In this document: positions 7,011 through 14,366 of the stretch, piece after piece
How positions within the stretch are numbered: the first letter of the stretch is position 1
Layout: every line of letters starts with the position of its first letter
Source: Chloroflexota bacterium
GTDB taxonomy: Bacteria > Chloroflexota > Anaerolineae > B4-G1
Length of the DNA: 26,515 bases
Assembly (NCBI GenBank): GCA_024232355.1
Contig: JAAEPW010000058.1
Span: forward strand, 1-26,515
Direction of reading: 5' to 3'
Notes under the pieces: generated by a model
The model's input: only the letters and a program-made list of their open reading frames with translations
The model's database searches: none
Told to the model about the DNA's origin: nothing
Program-made: the position numbers and the translations under genes

Positions 7011-8192
7011 ATGATAAAAGAAGCCGTAATCGTATCCGCCGCCCGTACCGCCGTGGGCCGGGCCAAGCGGGGAACGTTAGCAGACGTGCGGCCCGACGAG
7101 ATGGCCGCTGTGGTGATCAAAGAGGCGCTTGACCGGGCCACACCGGTCGAGGCGCAAGACGTAGAAGATGTGATTATCGGATGCGCTTTCCCCGAGGGGG
7201 AGCAAGGAATGAACGTGGCCCGCGTTGCGCTGCTGCGAGCCGGTCTGCCCTACACCGTGCCCGGGCAGACCGTCAACCGGTTCTGCTCCTCCGGTTTGCA
7301 GACCATCGCCCTGGCTGCCCAGCAAATTATGACGGGCTTTGGCACCTGCATCATCGCTGGTGGCGCCGAGTCGATGAGCATGGTGCCCATGATTAGCAAC
7401 AAGTTTGCGCCCAACCCCTGGATGGCCGAGAACTATCCCCAGGTGTACGCCAGTATGGGGCAAACGGCCGAGAACGTGGTAGCCAAGTACGACATCAGCC
7501 GAGAGGATCAGGATGCCTTTGGCTACCGCAGTCATATGCGGGCCATCGCAGCCCAGGATGCGGGCAAGTTTGAGGATGAGATCGTGCCGCTGGAATTCGA
7601 GCGAGTGGAGCTAAAGAACGGCAAAGCCGTAGCTCGAACCGTCGTTTTTGACGCCGACGAAGGTCCCCGGCGTGACACGACGATGGAAGCAATGGCCAGA
7701 CTGCGACCGGCCTTTGCCCCCAAGGGCAGTGTGACCGCCGCCAACTCGTCACAAATGTCCGACGGTGCTGCCGCAGTGATGGTGATGGAGCGGGAAAAGG
7801 CCGAGTCGATGGGCCTCAAGCCGCTGGCCCGCTTTGTCGGCTTTGCCGTGGGCGGCGTCCCGCCAGAGATCATGGGTATCGGGCCGATCATCGCCATACC
7901 TAGGGTTTTGGAACTCACTGGCCTGTCCTTGGACGACATCGGCTTGATCGAGTTGAACGAGGCGTTTGCCTCCCAATCGCTGGCTGTCGTCCGCGAGTTA
8001 GGGCTGGACGAGGAGATCACCAACGTCAACGGCGGGGCCATCGCTCTTGGGCATCCCTTGGGCTGCACCGGGGCCAAGCTGACGGTCCAACTCGTCCACG
8101 AGATGAAGCGCCGCGACGTCCAGTTTGGTATGGTCACGATGTGCATCGGTGGCGGTATGGGGGCAGCGGGCATCCTAGAGAATCTGCCCTAA
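7011..8192 (+). CDS. fadA: Acetyl-CoA acyltransferase (3-ketoacyl-CoA thiolase)
   Basis: This 393-residue thiolase catalyses the CoA-dependent cleavage that ends each beta-oxidation round. The nucleophile Cys92 is in [10 protein letters not shown], His348 in [16 protein letters not shown], and the second active-site Cys378 in [11 protein letters not shown]. The N-terminus [19 protein letters not shown] and the full length are typical. AAGGAG lies upstream of the ATG. It is the last gene of the operon begun by the PadR gene and is separated from its FadN-like partner only by the four-helix-bundle cassette. Degradative thiolase is more likely than biosynthetic AtoB because of the neighbours, but the sequence alone does not exclude the latter. 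Confidence 0.95.
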   Translation: MIKEAVIVSAARTAVGRAKRGTLADVRPDEMAAVVIKEALDRATPVEAQDVEDVIIGCAFPEGEQGMNVARVALLRAGLPYTVPGQTVNRFCSSGLQTIALAAQQIMTGFGTCIIAGGAESMSMVPMISNKFAPNPWMAENYPQVYASMGQTAENVVAKYDISREDQDAFGYRSHMRAIAAQDAGKFEDEIVPLEFERVELKNGKAVARTVVFDADEGPRRDTTMEAMARLRPAFAPKGSVTAANSSQMSDGAAAVMVMEREKAESMGLKPLARFVGFAVGGVPPEIMGIGPIIAIPRVLELTGLSLDDIGLIELNEAFASQSLAVVRELGLDEEITNVNGGAIALGHPLGCTGAKLTVQLVHEMKRRDVQFGMVTMCIGGGMGAAGILENLP

Positions 8193-8227
8193 ACTCGTAC
8201 AGTTCAGTCAAGGTCATTAAAACTGTA

Positions 8228-8292
8228 GAGTGAGCATTCCCAAATGCGAAACGGGGGGTGTCAAAGCCGTTCGCACGAGGGTGTGCTCACTC
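8228..8292. terminator. Bipartite stem-loop between convergent genes, possible bidirectional terminator
   Basis: The outer arms GAGTGAGCA (8228-8236) and TGCTCACTC (8284-8292) pair exactly. Inside them TGCGAAACGG and CCGTTCGCA pair with one bulged A. A T-rich run (CTTTTTC) follows on the plus strand and an A-run (AAAA, 8219-8222) precedes, which is a T-run for minus-strand transcription. The element sits between the 3' ends of the thiolase and nitroreductase genes, where a shared terminator is expected. The internal loop between the stems is larger than in a simple terminator, so it could instead be a short repeat element. Confidence 0.5.
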
Positions 8293-8307
8293 CTTTTTCG
8301 GTATCCT

Positions 8308-8907
8308 CTACCGGAATGTTTCAAAAAATACCAACTCGTCCAGCTCCTTTTTGGGTGGAACCTCTGGCCAACTTTCTGGCACACCAATAGGCAAAAGGCA
8401 TACACGCTTGTAATTATCCGGTGTCCCCAAGACTTTGCGAGTCACTTCCTCAGGAACAGAATCCGTGGTAAAAACCGTCCCGTAACCCAGCGCACGTGCG
8501 GCGAGGATCAAATTACTTGCGGCCAGCGGCCCATCGTGAACATTGTAGCTGGGATAATCCGAGTTGGAATCCACATACACGACGATGTAGACAGGAGCCG
8601 AGAGGAACTCGCCATAATATTCGCGCATTTCTTCTCGCTTTGCGTCTATCTCCTCCGAGGTAGTGGTATTCTCCCGCTCCTTGTATCTTTCCATGCTCGT
8701 GGAGAGGCATTCCTCTTTTAGCTGATCTAGCTTGGCACGATCTCGAATGACCAGAAACTTCCACGGTTGTTGATTACCGGCCGTCGGCGCAAAACGGGCA
8801 GCATCGATCATTTTGGTGACGTGTTCTTTAGGAACCGGTGTTGATTTGAACTTGCGCACAGAACGACGGTTCTGTATAACGTCAAAAAACAATGCATTGG
8901 TCTTCAC
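8308..8907 (-). CDS. Nitroreductase-family FMN oxidoreductase
   Basis: This 199-residue protein is of the nitroreductase superfamily, which uses FMN and NAD(P)H to reduce nitro groups, quinones or related electrophiles. The FMN-phosphate motif RRSVRKF begins near residue 14. The family segment AARFAPTAGNQQPWKFLVI follows, then a central region around residues 125-140 (AASNLILAARALGYGTVF) and a C-terminal LLPIGVPES strand. The start is GTG at 8907, with AAGGAG five bases upstream; an ATG downstream would remove the N-terminus. It lies 21 bases after the MarR gene and is probably its regulated partner. The physiological substrate cannot be read from sequence. Confidence 0.9.
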   Translation of the reverse strand: MKTNALFFDVIQNRRSVRKFKSTPVPKEHVTKMIDAARFAPTAGNQQPWKFLVIRDRAKLDQLKEECLSTSMERYKERENTTTSEEIDAKREEMREYYGEFLSAPVYIVVYVDSNSDYPSYNVHDGPLAASNLILAARALGYGTVFTTDSVPEEVTRKVLGTPDNYKRVCLLPIGVPESWPEVPPKKELDELVFFETFR

Positions 8908-8928
8908 TTTGTCTCCTTATCGTTTGGA

Positions 8929-9390
8929 TTATTGAGGCTCTTGGCTGATCTCTTTGATATGTTTGTACAATTTATCCACAAGCCTTTCAAACTCGTCTAA
9001 TTCTTGCTCATCAAAGCATGAAAGAGGATCAAGAGTTGAAACAATGGATCCCCAAGCGGACCGTTGTATCGCAACAAGCTTTACCTTCCCTGCTTTGGTT
9101 GTGCTCACACGCGAACGTCTCCGATTTTGGGTGTCTTGTTGTCGTTCCACCCATCCCTGTTTCTCCATATTTCTTACGATCACCGTTACTGTTGGACGAT
9201 CGCAAAAAAGTTGGCTGGCGATCTCTGCCGGATACATAAAGTCCCTTTCCGCCAGTCGTTCAAGAAGAAAGAATTGCTTCACTGTGATGTCATGCGATGC
9301 CAGGTTTTTCTGAAAATAACGCTTCCTGGTCAGGAACACGATTTGCAGTTTCTGCATTACGGAGAGTTGGCCTGTATCTTGATCAGTCAT
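8929..9390 (-). CDS. MarR-family transcriptional regulator
   Basis: This 153-residue protein has a MarR winged helix. Helices around FFLLERLAERDFMYPAEIA lead to the recognition region QLFCDRPTVTVIVRNMEKQGWVER (about 62-85), and the wing contains QNRRRSRVSTTKAG. It has a lone Cys in the recognition segment and another near residue 128, so thiol-based redox sensing is possible but not shown. AGGA precedes the ATG. It is first in a two-gene operon with the nitroreductase, and a palindrome overlaps the promoter start, so repression of both genes with release by an electrophile or phenolic ligand is the usual model. Confidence 0.9.
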   Translation of the reverse strand: MTDQDTGQLSVMQKLQIVFLTRKRYFQKNLASHDITVKQFFLLERLAERDFMYPAEIASQLFCDRPTVTVIVRNMEKQGWVERQQDTQNRRRSRVSTTKAGKVKLVAIQRSAWGSIVSTLDPLSCFDEQELDEFERLVDKLYKHIKEISQEPQ

Positions 9391-9412
9391 AATTCCTCAT
9401 TCATTCGATATA

Positions 9413-9434
9413 TATAGTTAGAACTCTAACTATA
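9413..9434. promoter_or_regulatory. MarR operator palindrome
   Basis: TATAGTTAG (9413-9421) and CTAACTATA (9426-9434) form a perfect 9-bp inverted repeat with the 4-base centre AACT. It lies directly after the -10 box of the MarR promoter and covers the expected start of transcription, ending 22 bases before the start codon. Size and symmetry suit a MarR dimer. Confidence 0.7.
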
Positions 9435-9462
9435 ATTATATCACCAGTTCCTTGTTCGTCAA
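9435..9462 (-). promoter_or_regulatory. Promoter of the MarR-nitroreductase operon
   Basis: On the minus strand a -35 TTGACG (9462-9457), a 16-base spacer and a perfect -10 TATAAT (9440-9435) precede the MarR gene. The operator palindrome follows without a gap, the arrangement expected for autorepression. Confidence 0.7.
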
Positions 9463-9529
9463 GGGGCAAAGCAATCCTAACACCGAGTCTGAAGATTGTC
9501 ACAGCCGAAAAGTACTGTTTGTCACTGGC

Positions 9530-9550
9530 ATATCCAGGGCGAATGGATAT
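9530..9550. promoter_or_regulatory. Dyad upstream of glutamate dehydrogenase, possible operator
   Basis: ATATCCA (9530-9536) and TGGATAT (9544-9550) are exact inverted copies with a 7-base spacer, about 125 bases before the glutamate dehydrogenase start. The 285-base region between the MarR and dehydrogenase genes holds this dyad, the MarR control elements and otherwise nothing I can assign. I could not identify a convincing promoter for the dehydrogenase gene. Confidence 0.3.
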
Positions 9551-9675
9551 ACTGATACTGGGTGCACAAAGAGCACTCCCTGCGAGTATGTGAAACGCGG
9601 CGGGACATTGATCGCAATTCACGCCAAGTCAGGTAACTTTCAATCTCACAATTTGATATGGAGGAACGAACTAGT

Positions 9676-10926
9676 ATGACTGAAGAACTAAATCCCTTTG
9701 CCATTGCACAACATCAGTTGGATCAAGCGGCCAAGATTATGGACCTGGATCCGGCGACGCACGAACTGTTGCGCTGGCCACTGCGTGAGTTGCACGTCAC
9801 GCTCCCGGTACGGATGGACGACGGCGTAACCAAGATTTTCCATGGTTTCCGTGTCCAGTATAACGATTCTCGTGGCCCCACAAAGGGTGGCATCCGCTAT
9901 CACCCTGACGAGACCATCGACACTGTCCGCGCCCTGGCGGCCTGGATGACGTGGAAGACATCCGTTGTTGACATCCCTCTGGGTGGCGGCAAGGGTGGCA
10001 TTATCTGCAACCCCAAAGAACTGTCCGAAGGCGAACTGGAACGGCTGAGCCGGGCCTACATCCGCCAGGTTGGCAAGATCATTGGTGAAGAGATCGACGT
10101 GCCCGCCCCCGACGTCTATACCACGCCTCAGATCATGGCTTGGATGATGGATGAGTATTCATTTATGCGTGGCTACAATGTCCCCGGCGTCATCACTGGC
10201 AAGCCCATCCCTCTCGGTGGCTCCCAAGGCCGTGGCGATGCGACCGCCCGTGGCGGCGTATTCTGCGTCCGCGAAGCTGGCAAGGTCCTGAACATTGAAT
10301 TGGAAGGCGCCACCGCCGCCGTCCAGGGCTATGGTAATGCCGGGCAGTTCGGTCACATTCTGGCTGTGGAACTGCTAGGACAAAAAGTCGTCGCAGTCTC
10401 AGACTCTAGGGGTGGCATCTACAACGCCGATGGCCTAGATGCACAAGCCGTCATCGCCCACAAGCAAGAGACTGGATCAGTCATCAACTTCCCCGGCTCC
10501 AAGAGCATCACCAACGAAGAACTGCTCGAACTGGATGTGGTCGTGCTCTACCCGTCCGCGCTGGAGAACCAAATCACCGCTGGCAACGCCAAGAACATCA
10601 AGGCCAAAATCATAGCAGAACTCGCAAATGGCCCCACCACACCAGAGGCAGACGAGATTCTCTATAACAACGACATTTATGTCATTCCCGACTTTTTGTG
10701 CAACGCCGGTGGCGTGACCGTTTCTTACTTTGAGCAAGTACAGAACGCCTACGACTATTACTGGGAAATCGAAGAGGTTCACGAACGGCTGGATAAGAAA
10801 ATGACCGCCGCCTTCCACGCCGTGCACGAAGCAGCTCAAAAGTACAACATTGACAACCGTATGGGCGCTTACGTCGTGTCCGTAGCTCGCGTGGCCGAGG
10901 CCTGCAAGCTGCGCGGTTGGGTATAG
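9676..10926 (+). CDS. gdhA: Glutamate dehydrogenase (Glu/Leu/Phe/Val family)
   Basis: This 416-residue hexameric-type glutamate dehydrogenase reversibly converts glutamate to 2-oxoglutarate and ammonia. The substrate-binding Lys70 is in [10 protein letters not shown] and the catalytic Lys106 in [30 protein letters not shown] is the family signature region, and the Rossmann motif [11 protein letters not shown] marks the NAD(P)-binding domain (about residues 205-350). An ATG at 9658 is in frame, but the GGAGG lies within its own first codons, so I prefer the ATG at 9676, about 11 bases after that site. The gene is monocistronic, ending at a strong terminator. Cofactor preference cannot be decided reliably here. 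Confidence 0.95.
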   Translation: MTEELNPFAIAQHQLDQAAKIMDLDPATHELLRWPLRELHVTLPVRMDDGVTKIFHGFRVQYNDSRGPTKGGIRYHPDETIDTVRALAAWMTWKTSVVDIPLGGGKGGIICNPKELSEGELERLSRAYIRQVGKIIGEEIDVPAPDVYTTPQIMAWMMDEYSFMRGYNVPGVITGKPIPLGGSQGRGDATARGGVFCVREAGKVLNIELEGATAAVQGYGNAGQFGHILAVELLGQKVVAVSDSRGGIYNADGLDAQAVIAHKQETGSVINFPGSKSITNEELLELDVVVLYPSALENQITAGNAKNIKAKIIAELANGPTTPEADEILYNNDIYVIPDFLCNAGGVTVSYFEQVQNAYDYYWEIEEVHERLDKKMTAAFHAVHEAAQKYNIDNRMGAYVVSVARVAEACKLRGWV

Positions 10927-10958
10927 ATCGTTAAACGTTAGTTCAACAGTAGCCATTT

Positions 10959-10986
10959 AAAGCCCCCGCCATCAGGCGGGGGCTTT
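10959..10986 (+). terminator. Rho-independent terminator of the glutamate dehydrogenase gene
   Basis: AAAGCCCCCGCC (10959-10970) pairs perfectly with GGCGGGGGCTTT (10975-10986) around the loop ATCA. The stem is GC-rich, flanked by A and T runs, and lies about 30 bases after the stop codon. Confidence 0.9.
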
Positions 10987-10990
10987 GTAT

Positions 10991-11019
10991 TTGACTTTGC
11001 TTGGCTTTTAGGGTAATAT
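10991..11019 (+). promoter_or_regulatory. Promoter of ssb
   Basis: A -35 TTGACT (10991-10996), a 17-base spacer and a -10 TAATAT (11014-11019) lie just after the previous terminator. They give a leader of about 40 bases containing AAAGGAGG before the ssb ATG. Confidence 0.7.
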
Positions 11020-11065
11020 AACCGCACGTTCTTCAACCCACAGCCATTAATTAAAGGAGGTTATC

Positions 11066-11482
11066 ATGTACCACAAAGTGATCATTGCCGGATATCTCGG
11101 ACGTGACCCAGAAATGAGATACACTCAAGACGGCACCCCGGTCACCAACTTTTCGGTAGCGACCAGTCGAAAATGGAGCCGCCAAGACGGTACCCAGGTG
11201 GATGAAACAGTCTGGTTCCGCGTCAGCGCCTGGCGACGACAGGCTGAGACGTGCAACGAATACTTGAAAAAAGGCTCAGCAGTGCTCGTTGAGGGCCGCC
11301 TACAGCCCGACGACAATGGTAACCCGCGCACTTTTACGCGCAACGACGGATCGGCCGGGGCATCGTTCGAGATAAGGGCACAAACCATCAAATTCCTACC
11401 CGGTAGGCGCGAAGGCACCGGCCCAAGCATGTCCGACGAGCCTCCGCCCCCCGAACCAGGAGAGGAAGAAATTCCCTTCTAG
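11066..11482 (+). CDS. ssb: Single-stranded DNA-binding protein
   Basis: This 138-residue SSB has one OB fold (about 1-110) opening with HKVIIAGYLGRDPEMRYTQDGTPV and containing ETVWFRVSAWRRQAETCNEYLKKGS. A short proline-rich linker leads to the acidic C-terminal tip EEEIPF, the docking peptide for partner proteins such as nucleases and helicases. The protein coats single-stranded DNA as a tetramer in replication and repair. A strong AAAGGAGG site, its own promoter and a following terminator make it a single-gene unit. No rpsF or rpsR neighbours are present, so it may not be the only SSB of this genome. Confidence 0.96.
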   Translation: MYHKVIIAGYLGRDPEMRYTQDGTPVTNFSVATSRKWSRQDGTQVDETVWFRVSAWRRQAETCNEYLKKGSAVLVEGRLQPDDNGNPRTFTRNDGSAGASFEIRAQTIKFLPGRREGTGPSMSDEPPPPEPGEEEIPF

Positions 11483-11538
11483 GCCGTCTCTTGGCGTACG
11501 ATGACCAATTACAAGTCAACGCAATAGCGGCACAGCGC

Positions 11539-11565
11539 AGACCGCCGCTCCTGTAGCGGCGGTCT
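11539..11565 (+). terminator. Rho-independent terminator after ssb
   Basis: AGACCGCCGCT (11539-11549) pairs perfectly with AGCGGCGGTCT (11555-11565) around CCTGT, followed by ATCTTT. It would separate ssb from the next gene, although some read-through is possible because the T-run is short. Confidence 0.75.
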
Positions 11566-11637
11566 ATCTTTGCCCAGCCCAACACACGGATTTCAGAAAA
11601 GTCAAATCAATCCATGTGCTCACCCAGGAGATCATTT

Positions 11638-11967
11638 ATGAAGAAAAAACACCCGCGCCAGATGCAGGTCAACGTCCAAGTACCACCAGATCTGGACGCC
11701 GTCTATTCCAACCTAGCCCTGATCACCCACTCAGCCTCCGAAGTCATCATAGATTTTGCCCGCATACTGCCCAACGTACCCAAGGCCAAGGTTCACGCGC
11801 GCATCGTCACCACTCCGCTGCACGCCAAGCTTTTGCTGCAAGCGTTGAGCGAAAACCTGAAAAAGTACGAGGCCCAGTTTGGCGAAATCAAAACACACAA
11901 CAGAGGTGAGGCCCTCGCCCAACAATTCTTTGGCACCAACAAGCCGCCTCAACTCCCAGAATCATAA
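11638..11967 (+). CDS. DUF3467 family protein
   Basis: This 109-residue protein matches the pattern of DUF3467: an opening strand QVNVQVPPDLDAVYSNLALITHS, then SEVIIDFARILPNVPKAKVHARIVTTPLHAKLLLQALSENLKKYEAQFGEI in two segments. The family has no established function. I chose the ATG at 11638 because AGGAGA precedes it and the protein then starts MKKKHPRQ; an upstream in-frame ATG (11614) would add eight residues without a ribosome site. It is 14 bases ahead of the translin-family gene and probably cotranscribed with it. The basic N-terminus could touch nucleic acid, but this is speculation. Confidence 0.8.
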   Translation: MKKKHPRQMQVNVQVPPDLDAVYSNLALITHSASEVIIDFARILPNVPKAKVHARIVTTPLHAKLLLQALSENLKKYEAQFGEIKTHNRGEALAQQFFGTNKPPQLPES

Positions 11968-11981
11968 TCTCTGAGGTCAAT

Positions 11982-12632
11982 ATGAACCATTATCTAGAAA
12001 CAGTTGCCGAACGCATACAGGCCGATTTTAAGACCCGCAACGGTGTCCGAGACGAAACATTGCGCCGCTCCCGCGAGTTGATCCGGATATGCGCAACTGC
12101 CATCCGCGCCAGCCACCGCGATGAATGGGATTCCGCCCGCGAGTTGCTGACCCAGGCCGATGCAGTCGCCGAAGAAATCCGCCAATCCACCGCCCCCTAC
12201 CCCAAGTTATTGCACGCCGGTTATACTCAGGACGCACTGAAGGAATTAGTCGAGGCTCACATCACTCTGGCGCTTGCCGGCTCCACGTCCATCCCGGAAC
12301 CAGAAACGTTGCAGGTGGCCTATCCAACTTACCTGAATGGGCTTTGTGAGGCCGCCAGCGAGATGCGACGCCGCTGCCTGGACGAACTGCGACGCGGCAA
12401 TACAGTCGAGGCCGAACGGTTGCTGGGAGCGATGGACGAAATCTACGACATGCTGGGCACTTTTGACTTTCCCGATGCCATCACCGGCGGGCTGCGCCGT
12501 CGCGTAGACCAACTGCGCGGTGTGCTGGAACGCACACGCGGCGACCTGACCAACAGCCTGCGCCAGGATCGGCTAATCCGCGCTCTGCACGATTTTGAAG
12601 AACGTGTGGGGGATGGGGAAAATAACGGATAG
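11982..12632 (+). CDS. Translin-family protein
   Basis: This 216-residue, almost wholly helical protein matches translin/TRAX. Recognisable segments are ALKELVEAHITLALAGS (the family's EYVEA-like helix, about 85-101), PTYLNGLCEAASEMRRRCLDEL (about 114-135), TVEAERLLGAMDEIYDMLGTFDFPD (about 140-165), and a closing LRRRVDQLRGVLERTRGDL. Translins are known to form octameric barrels that bind single-stranded DNA or RNA; with TRAX they make the C3PO RNase in animals, and archaeal homologues exist. Whether this protein cleaves RNA depends on acidic residues I cannot align with certainty. It sits between DUF3467 and a Cas4-like nuclease, with five bases to the next ATG, so it is likely cotranslated with that gene. 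Confidence 0.82.
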   Translation: MNHYLETVAERIQADFKTRNGVRDETLRRSRELIRICATAIRASHRDEWDSARELLTQADAVAEEIRQSTAPYPKLLHAGYTQDALKELVEAHITLALAGSTSIPEPETLQVAYPTYLNGLCEAASEMRRRCLDELRRGNTVEAERLLGAMDEIYDMLGTFDFPDAITGGLRRRVDQLRGVLERTRGDLTNSLRQDRLIRALHDFEERVGDGENNG

Positions 12633-12637
12633 ACAAA

Positions 12638-12877
12638 ATGAGCGGTGACCGGGTCATTCGGGCCAGTGAGATTGGGCAGTACACCTACTGCGCTCACGCT
12701 TGGTGGTTGAGCAGTGTGGAGGGATTGCCATCGTCTCACCAGCAAGAAATGGCAGCGGGTGAGATAGTCCATCGTCGCCACGGGCGAGGAGTAAGTGTTT
12801 CCTTCTGGCTGAATCGGCTGGCATACGTTGTGTTGCTGCTGGCAGTGGTCGCTGGGATCGTGTGGCGGGTGAAATAG
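12638..12877 (+). CDS. N-terminal half of a split, membrane-anchored Cas4/RecB-like Fe-S nuclease
   Basis: This 79-residue ORF begins ASEIGQYTYCAHAWWL, like the N-terminus of Cas4-type nucleases, where the first Fe-S cysteine sits in a YxxC(P) motif (Cys18). It continues EMAAGEIVHRRHG, resembling motif I with its metal-binding His (His45). It then ends in one transmembrane segment (about residues 57-76, AYVVLLLAVVAGIVW) and VK. The remaining nuclease motifs are in the next ORF, ten bases on and in another frame, which starts with a second transmembrane segment. Joining them would need both a stop bypass and a frame change, so two polypeptides that pair through their membrane helices is the simpler reading. 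Confidence 0.65.
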   Translation: MSGDRVIRASEIGQYTYCAHAWWLSSVEGLPSSHQQEMAAGEIVHRRHGRGVSVSFWLNRLAYVVLLLAVVAGIVWRVK

Positions 12878-12887
12878 TTGGTCTTTG

Positions 12888-13400
12888 ATGGCACTTTGGT
12901 TCTTTGGCCTGCTGATATTGGGATTGTTGCTGCTCTGGTTGGCGCGACGCGGCCACGCGCGCAGCGGACTACCCCAGGGCCGTGTGATTTATACCGACAC
13001 CGGAGGGTGGAACCGGCTGGAACGCCCGCTTTTTTCGCAGGAATTCCGCCTTACCGGCAAGCCCGATTACCTGGTGGCCGATAGAGCCGATGTCATCCCC
13101 GTCGAGGTCAAATCGAGCCTCGCTCCGGCCCAACCCCGCCCCTCGCACATCCTCCAACTGGCCGCGTATTGCCTGTTGGTCGAGGAATGCTACCAGCGCA
13201 GACCACCTTACGGCATCATCAAATACGCCGACCACGCCTTTGAGGTAGACTATACGCCCGAATTGGAAGACGAACTGTTGGCAACATTGGATGATATGCG
13301 AGACGACTTGGATCACAATGACGCCCCTCGCAACCACGACGAACCCGTTCGCTGTCAATTCTGCGGCTACAATCAACACTGTGAACAAAATCTGATATAA
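12888..13400 (+). CDS. C-terminal half of a split, membrane-anchored Cas4/RecB-like Fe-S nuclease
   Basis: This 170-residue ORF starts with a transmembrane helix (about residues 2-18, LWFFGLLILGLLLLWLARR) whose trailing arginines place the rest in the cytoplasm. The PD-(D/E)XK nuclease core follows: GKPDYLV supplies the motif II Asp, PVEVKSS the E-x-K pair, and HILQLAAYCLLVEE the QxxxY motif. The end, CQFCGYNQHC, holds three cysteines that with Cys18 of the previous ORF make the four ligands of a Cas4/Dna2/AddB-type [4Fe-4S] cluster. I used the ATG at 12888; a TTG one codon earlier is possible. No strong ribosome site is seen, which points to translational coupling. No cas gene or CRISPR array is nearby. 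Confidence 0.8.
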   Translation: MALWFFGLLILGLLLLWLARRGHARSGLPQGRVIYTDTGGWNRLERPLFSQEFRLTGKPDYLVADRADVIPVEVKSSLAPAQPRPSHILQLAAYCLLVEECYQRRPPYGIIKYADHAFEVDYTPELEDELLATLDDMRDDLDHNDAPRNHDEPVRCQFCGYNQHCEQNLI

Positions 13401-13436
13401 CCGCGTGGAAAATCTCACACATCACGGATCAAAACC

Positions 13437-14288
13437 ATGTCTAAAACACTATTAGCTATTTTTGCCCATCCTGACGACGAATCCTTCGGCCCGGGCGGCA
13501 CTCTGGCCAAATACGCCGCCGAGGGCGTAAACGTACACCTCATCTGCTCCACGATGGGTGAAGCGGGTGAAAGCGACATCGCCGACCTGGGCAAGGCTGA
13601 CCCAGGTCAGTGCGAAGAATATGAGGACCTGGCCTGTCGGCGTGAAAAAGAGTTACGCTGCGCGGCGTCCATCCTGGGACTGACGGAACTGCACCTCCTG
13701 GGCTATCGCGACTCGGGGATGATGGGTTCCCAGGACAACTTTCACCCCCGCGCCCTGGCGCAGGCCGACCCAGACGCACTGGCCGAGCAAGTCGCCGACT
13801 TGATGCGCCGCTTGCGTCCGCAGGTAGCCTTGACCTTTGATCCCTACGGCGGCTACGGTCACCCCGATCACATCGCAATGCATCGTGCCACCATCGCCGC
13901 TTTCGAGCGCTTGCCACCAGCCGAACGCCCGCAAAAACTCTACTTTAGCACCTTCCCCCGGACCGCCTTGCGTTGGGCCGTGCGCCTGATGCCGCTCTTT
14001 GGTCTGAATCCAGAGGCGATAGGCAAAAATAAAGATATCAACCTGCGGGCCGCGCTGGAACACGAACTGCCAGTCACGACACGCATAGACATCGGCGACT
14101 ATTACGAGATCAAGCAGCAAGCGGGCGCTTGCCATTCCAGCCAACTCTCCGGGCCGGGATCATTCTGGGGACGGATGCCGCGCTGGTTGATGCGCCGCTT
14201 GCAGTCTGTGGAAACGTTCTACCGGGCCGCGCCGTCGTTTCAACTGGGCGCGTCAGTGGAACGTGATTTGTTTGATGGGGTCACGTAG
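13437..14288 (+). CDS. PIG-L family deacetylase (LmbE-like)
   Basis: This 283-residue protein belongs to the zinc-dependent PIG-L/LmbE N-deacetylases, which remove acetyl groups from N-acetylglucosamine-type sugars. The metal motif AHPDDE is at residues 10-15 and the third ligand region GHPDH at 141-145, with GYRDSGM between. Length and motif order are typical of MshB/BshB-like enzymes, but the class also includes lipid-linked sugar and antibiotic deacetylases. The ribosome site is weak (GGAT). It follows the split nuclease by 36 bases and precedes two sugar-related genes, so a glycan or glycoconjugate substrate fits better than a thiol cofactor, though bacillithiol- or mycothiol-type roles are not excluded. 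Confidence 0.88.
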   Translation: MSKTLLAIFAHPDDESFGPGGTLAKYAAEGVNVHLICSTMGEAGESDIADLGKADPGQCEEYEDLACRREKELRCAASILGLTELHLLGYRDSGMMGSQDNFHPRALAQADPDALAEQVADLMRRLRPQVALTFDPYGGYGHPDHIAMHRATIAAFERLPPAERPQKLYFSTFPRTALRWAVRLMPLFGLNPEAIGKNKDINLRAALEHELPVTTRIDIGDYYEIKQQAGACHSSQLSGPGSFWGRMPRWLMRRLQSVETFYRAAPSFQLGASVERDLFDGVT

Positions 14289-14308
14289 GTTGGGTTTGCT
14301 ACCCAACC
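14288..14308. repeat. Short hairpin after the PIG-L gene
   Basis: GGTTGGGT (14288-14295) pairs exactly with ACCCAACC (14301-14308) around TTGCT. The arm sequence partly recurs at about 14336-14348 (GGTAGCCAACCCA). No T-run follows, so it may be a degenerate short repeat and not a terminator. Confidence 0.4.
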
Positions 14309-14366
14309 GGTATGAGCATACAAAACCAAACGACAGGTAGCCAACCCACCCCACAAGGAGTTCACC

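Noticed and set aside
45..8247. Shared 13-mer CATTCCCAAATGC at 45-57 and 8235-8247
   Set aside because: In 26 kb a few 13-base matches are expected by chance, and the flanks do not match.
9658..9675. Earlier ATG (9658) as the glutamate dehydrogenase start
   Set aside because: The GGAGG ribosome site lies just inside that start, so the ATG at 9676 is the better choice.
12866..12890. Programmed frameshift joining the two nuclease ORFs
   Set aside because: A TAG stop and a frame change would both have to be bypassed, and no slippery heptamer is visible. Two coupled cistrons is simpler, although a sequencing error cannot be excluded.
12638..13400. CRISPR-Cas locus suggested by the Cas4-like motifs
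   Set aside because: No repeat-spacer array and no other cas gene occur in the window; the neighbours are translin, DUF3467 and sugar genes.
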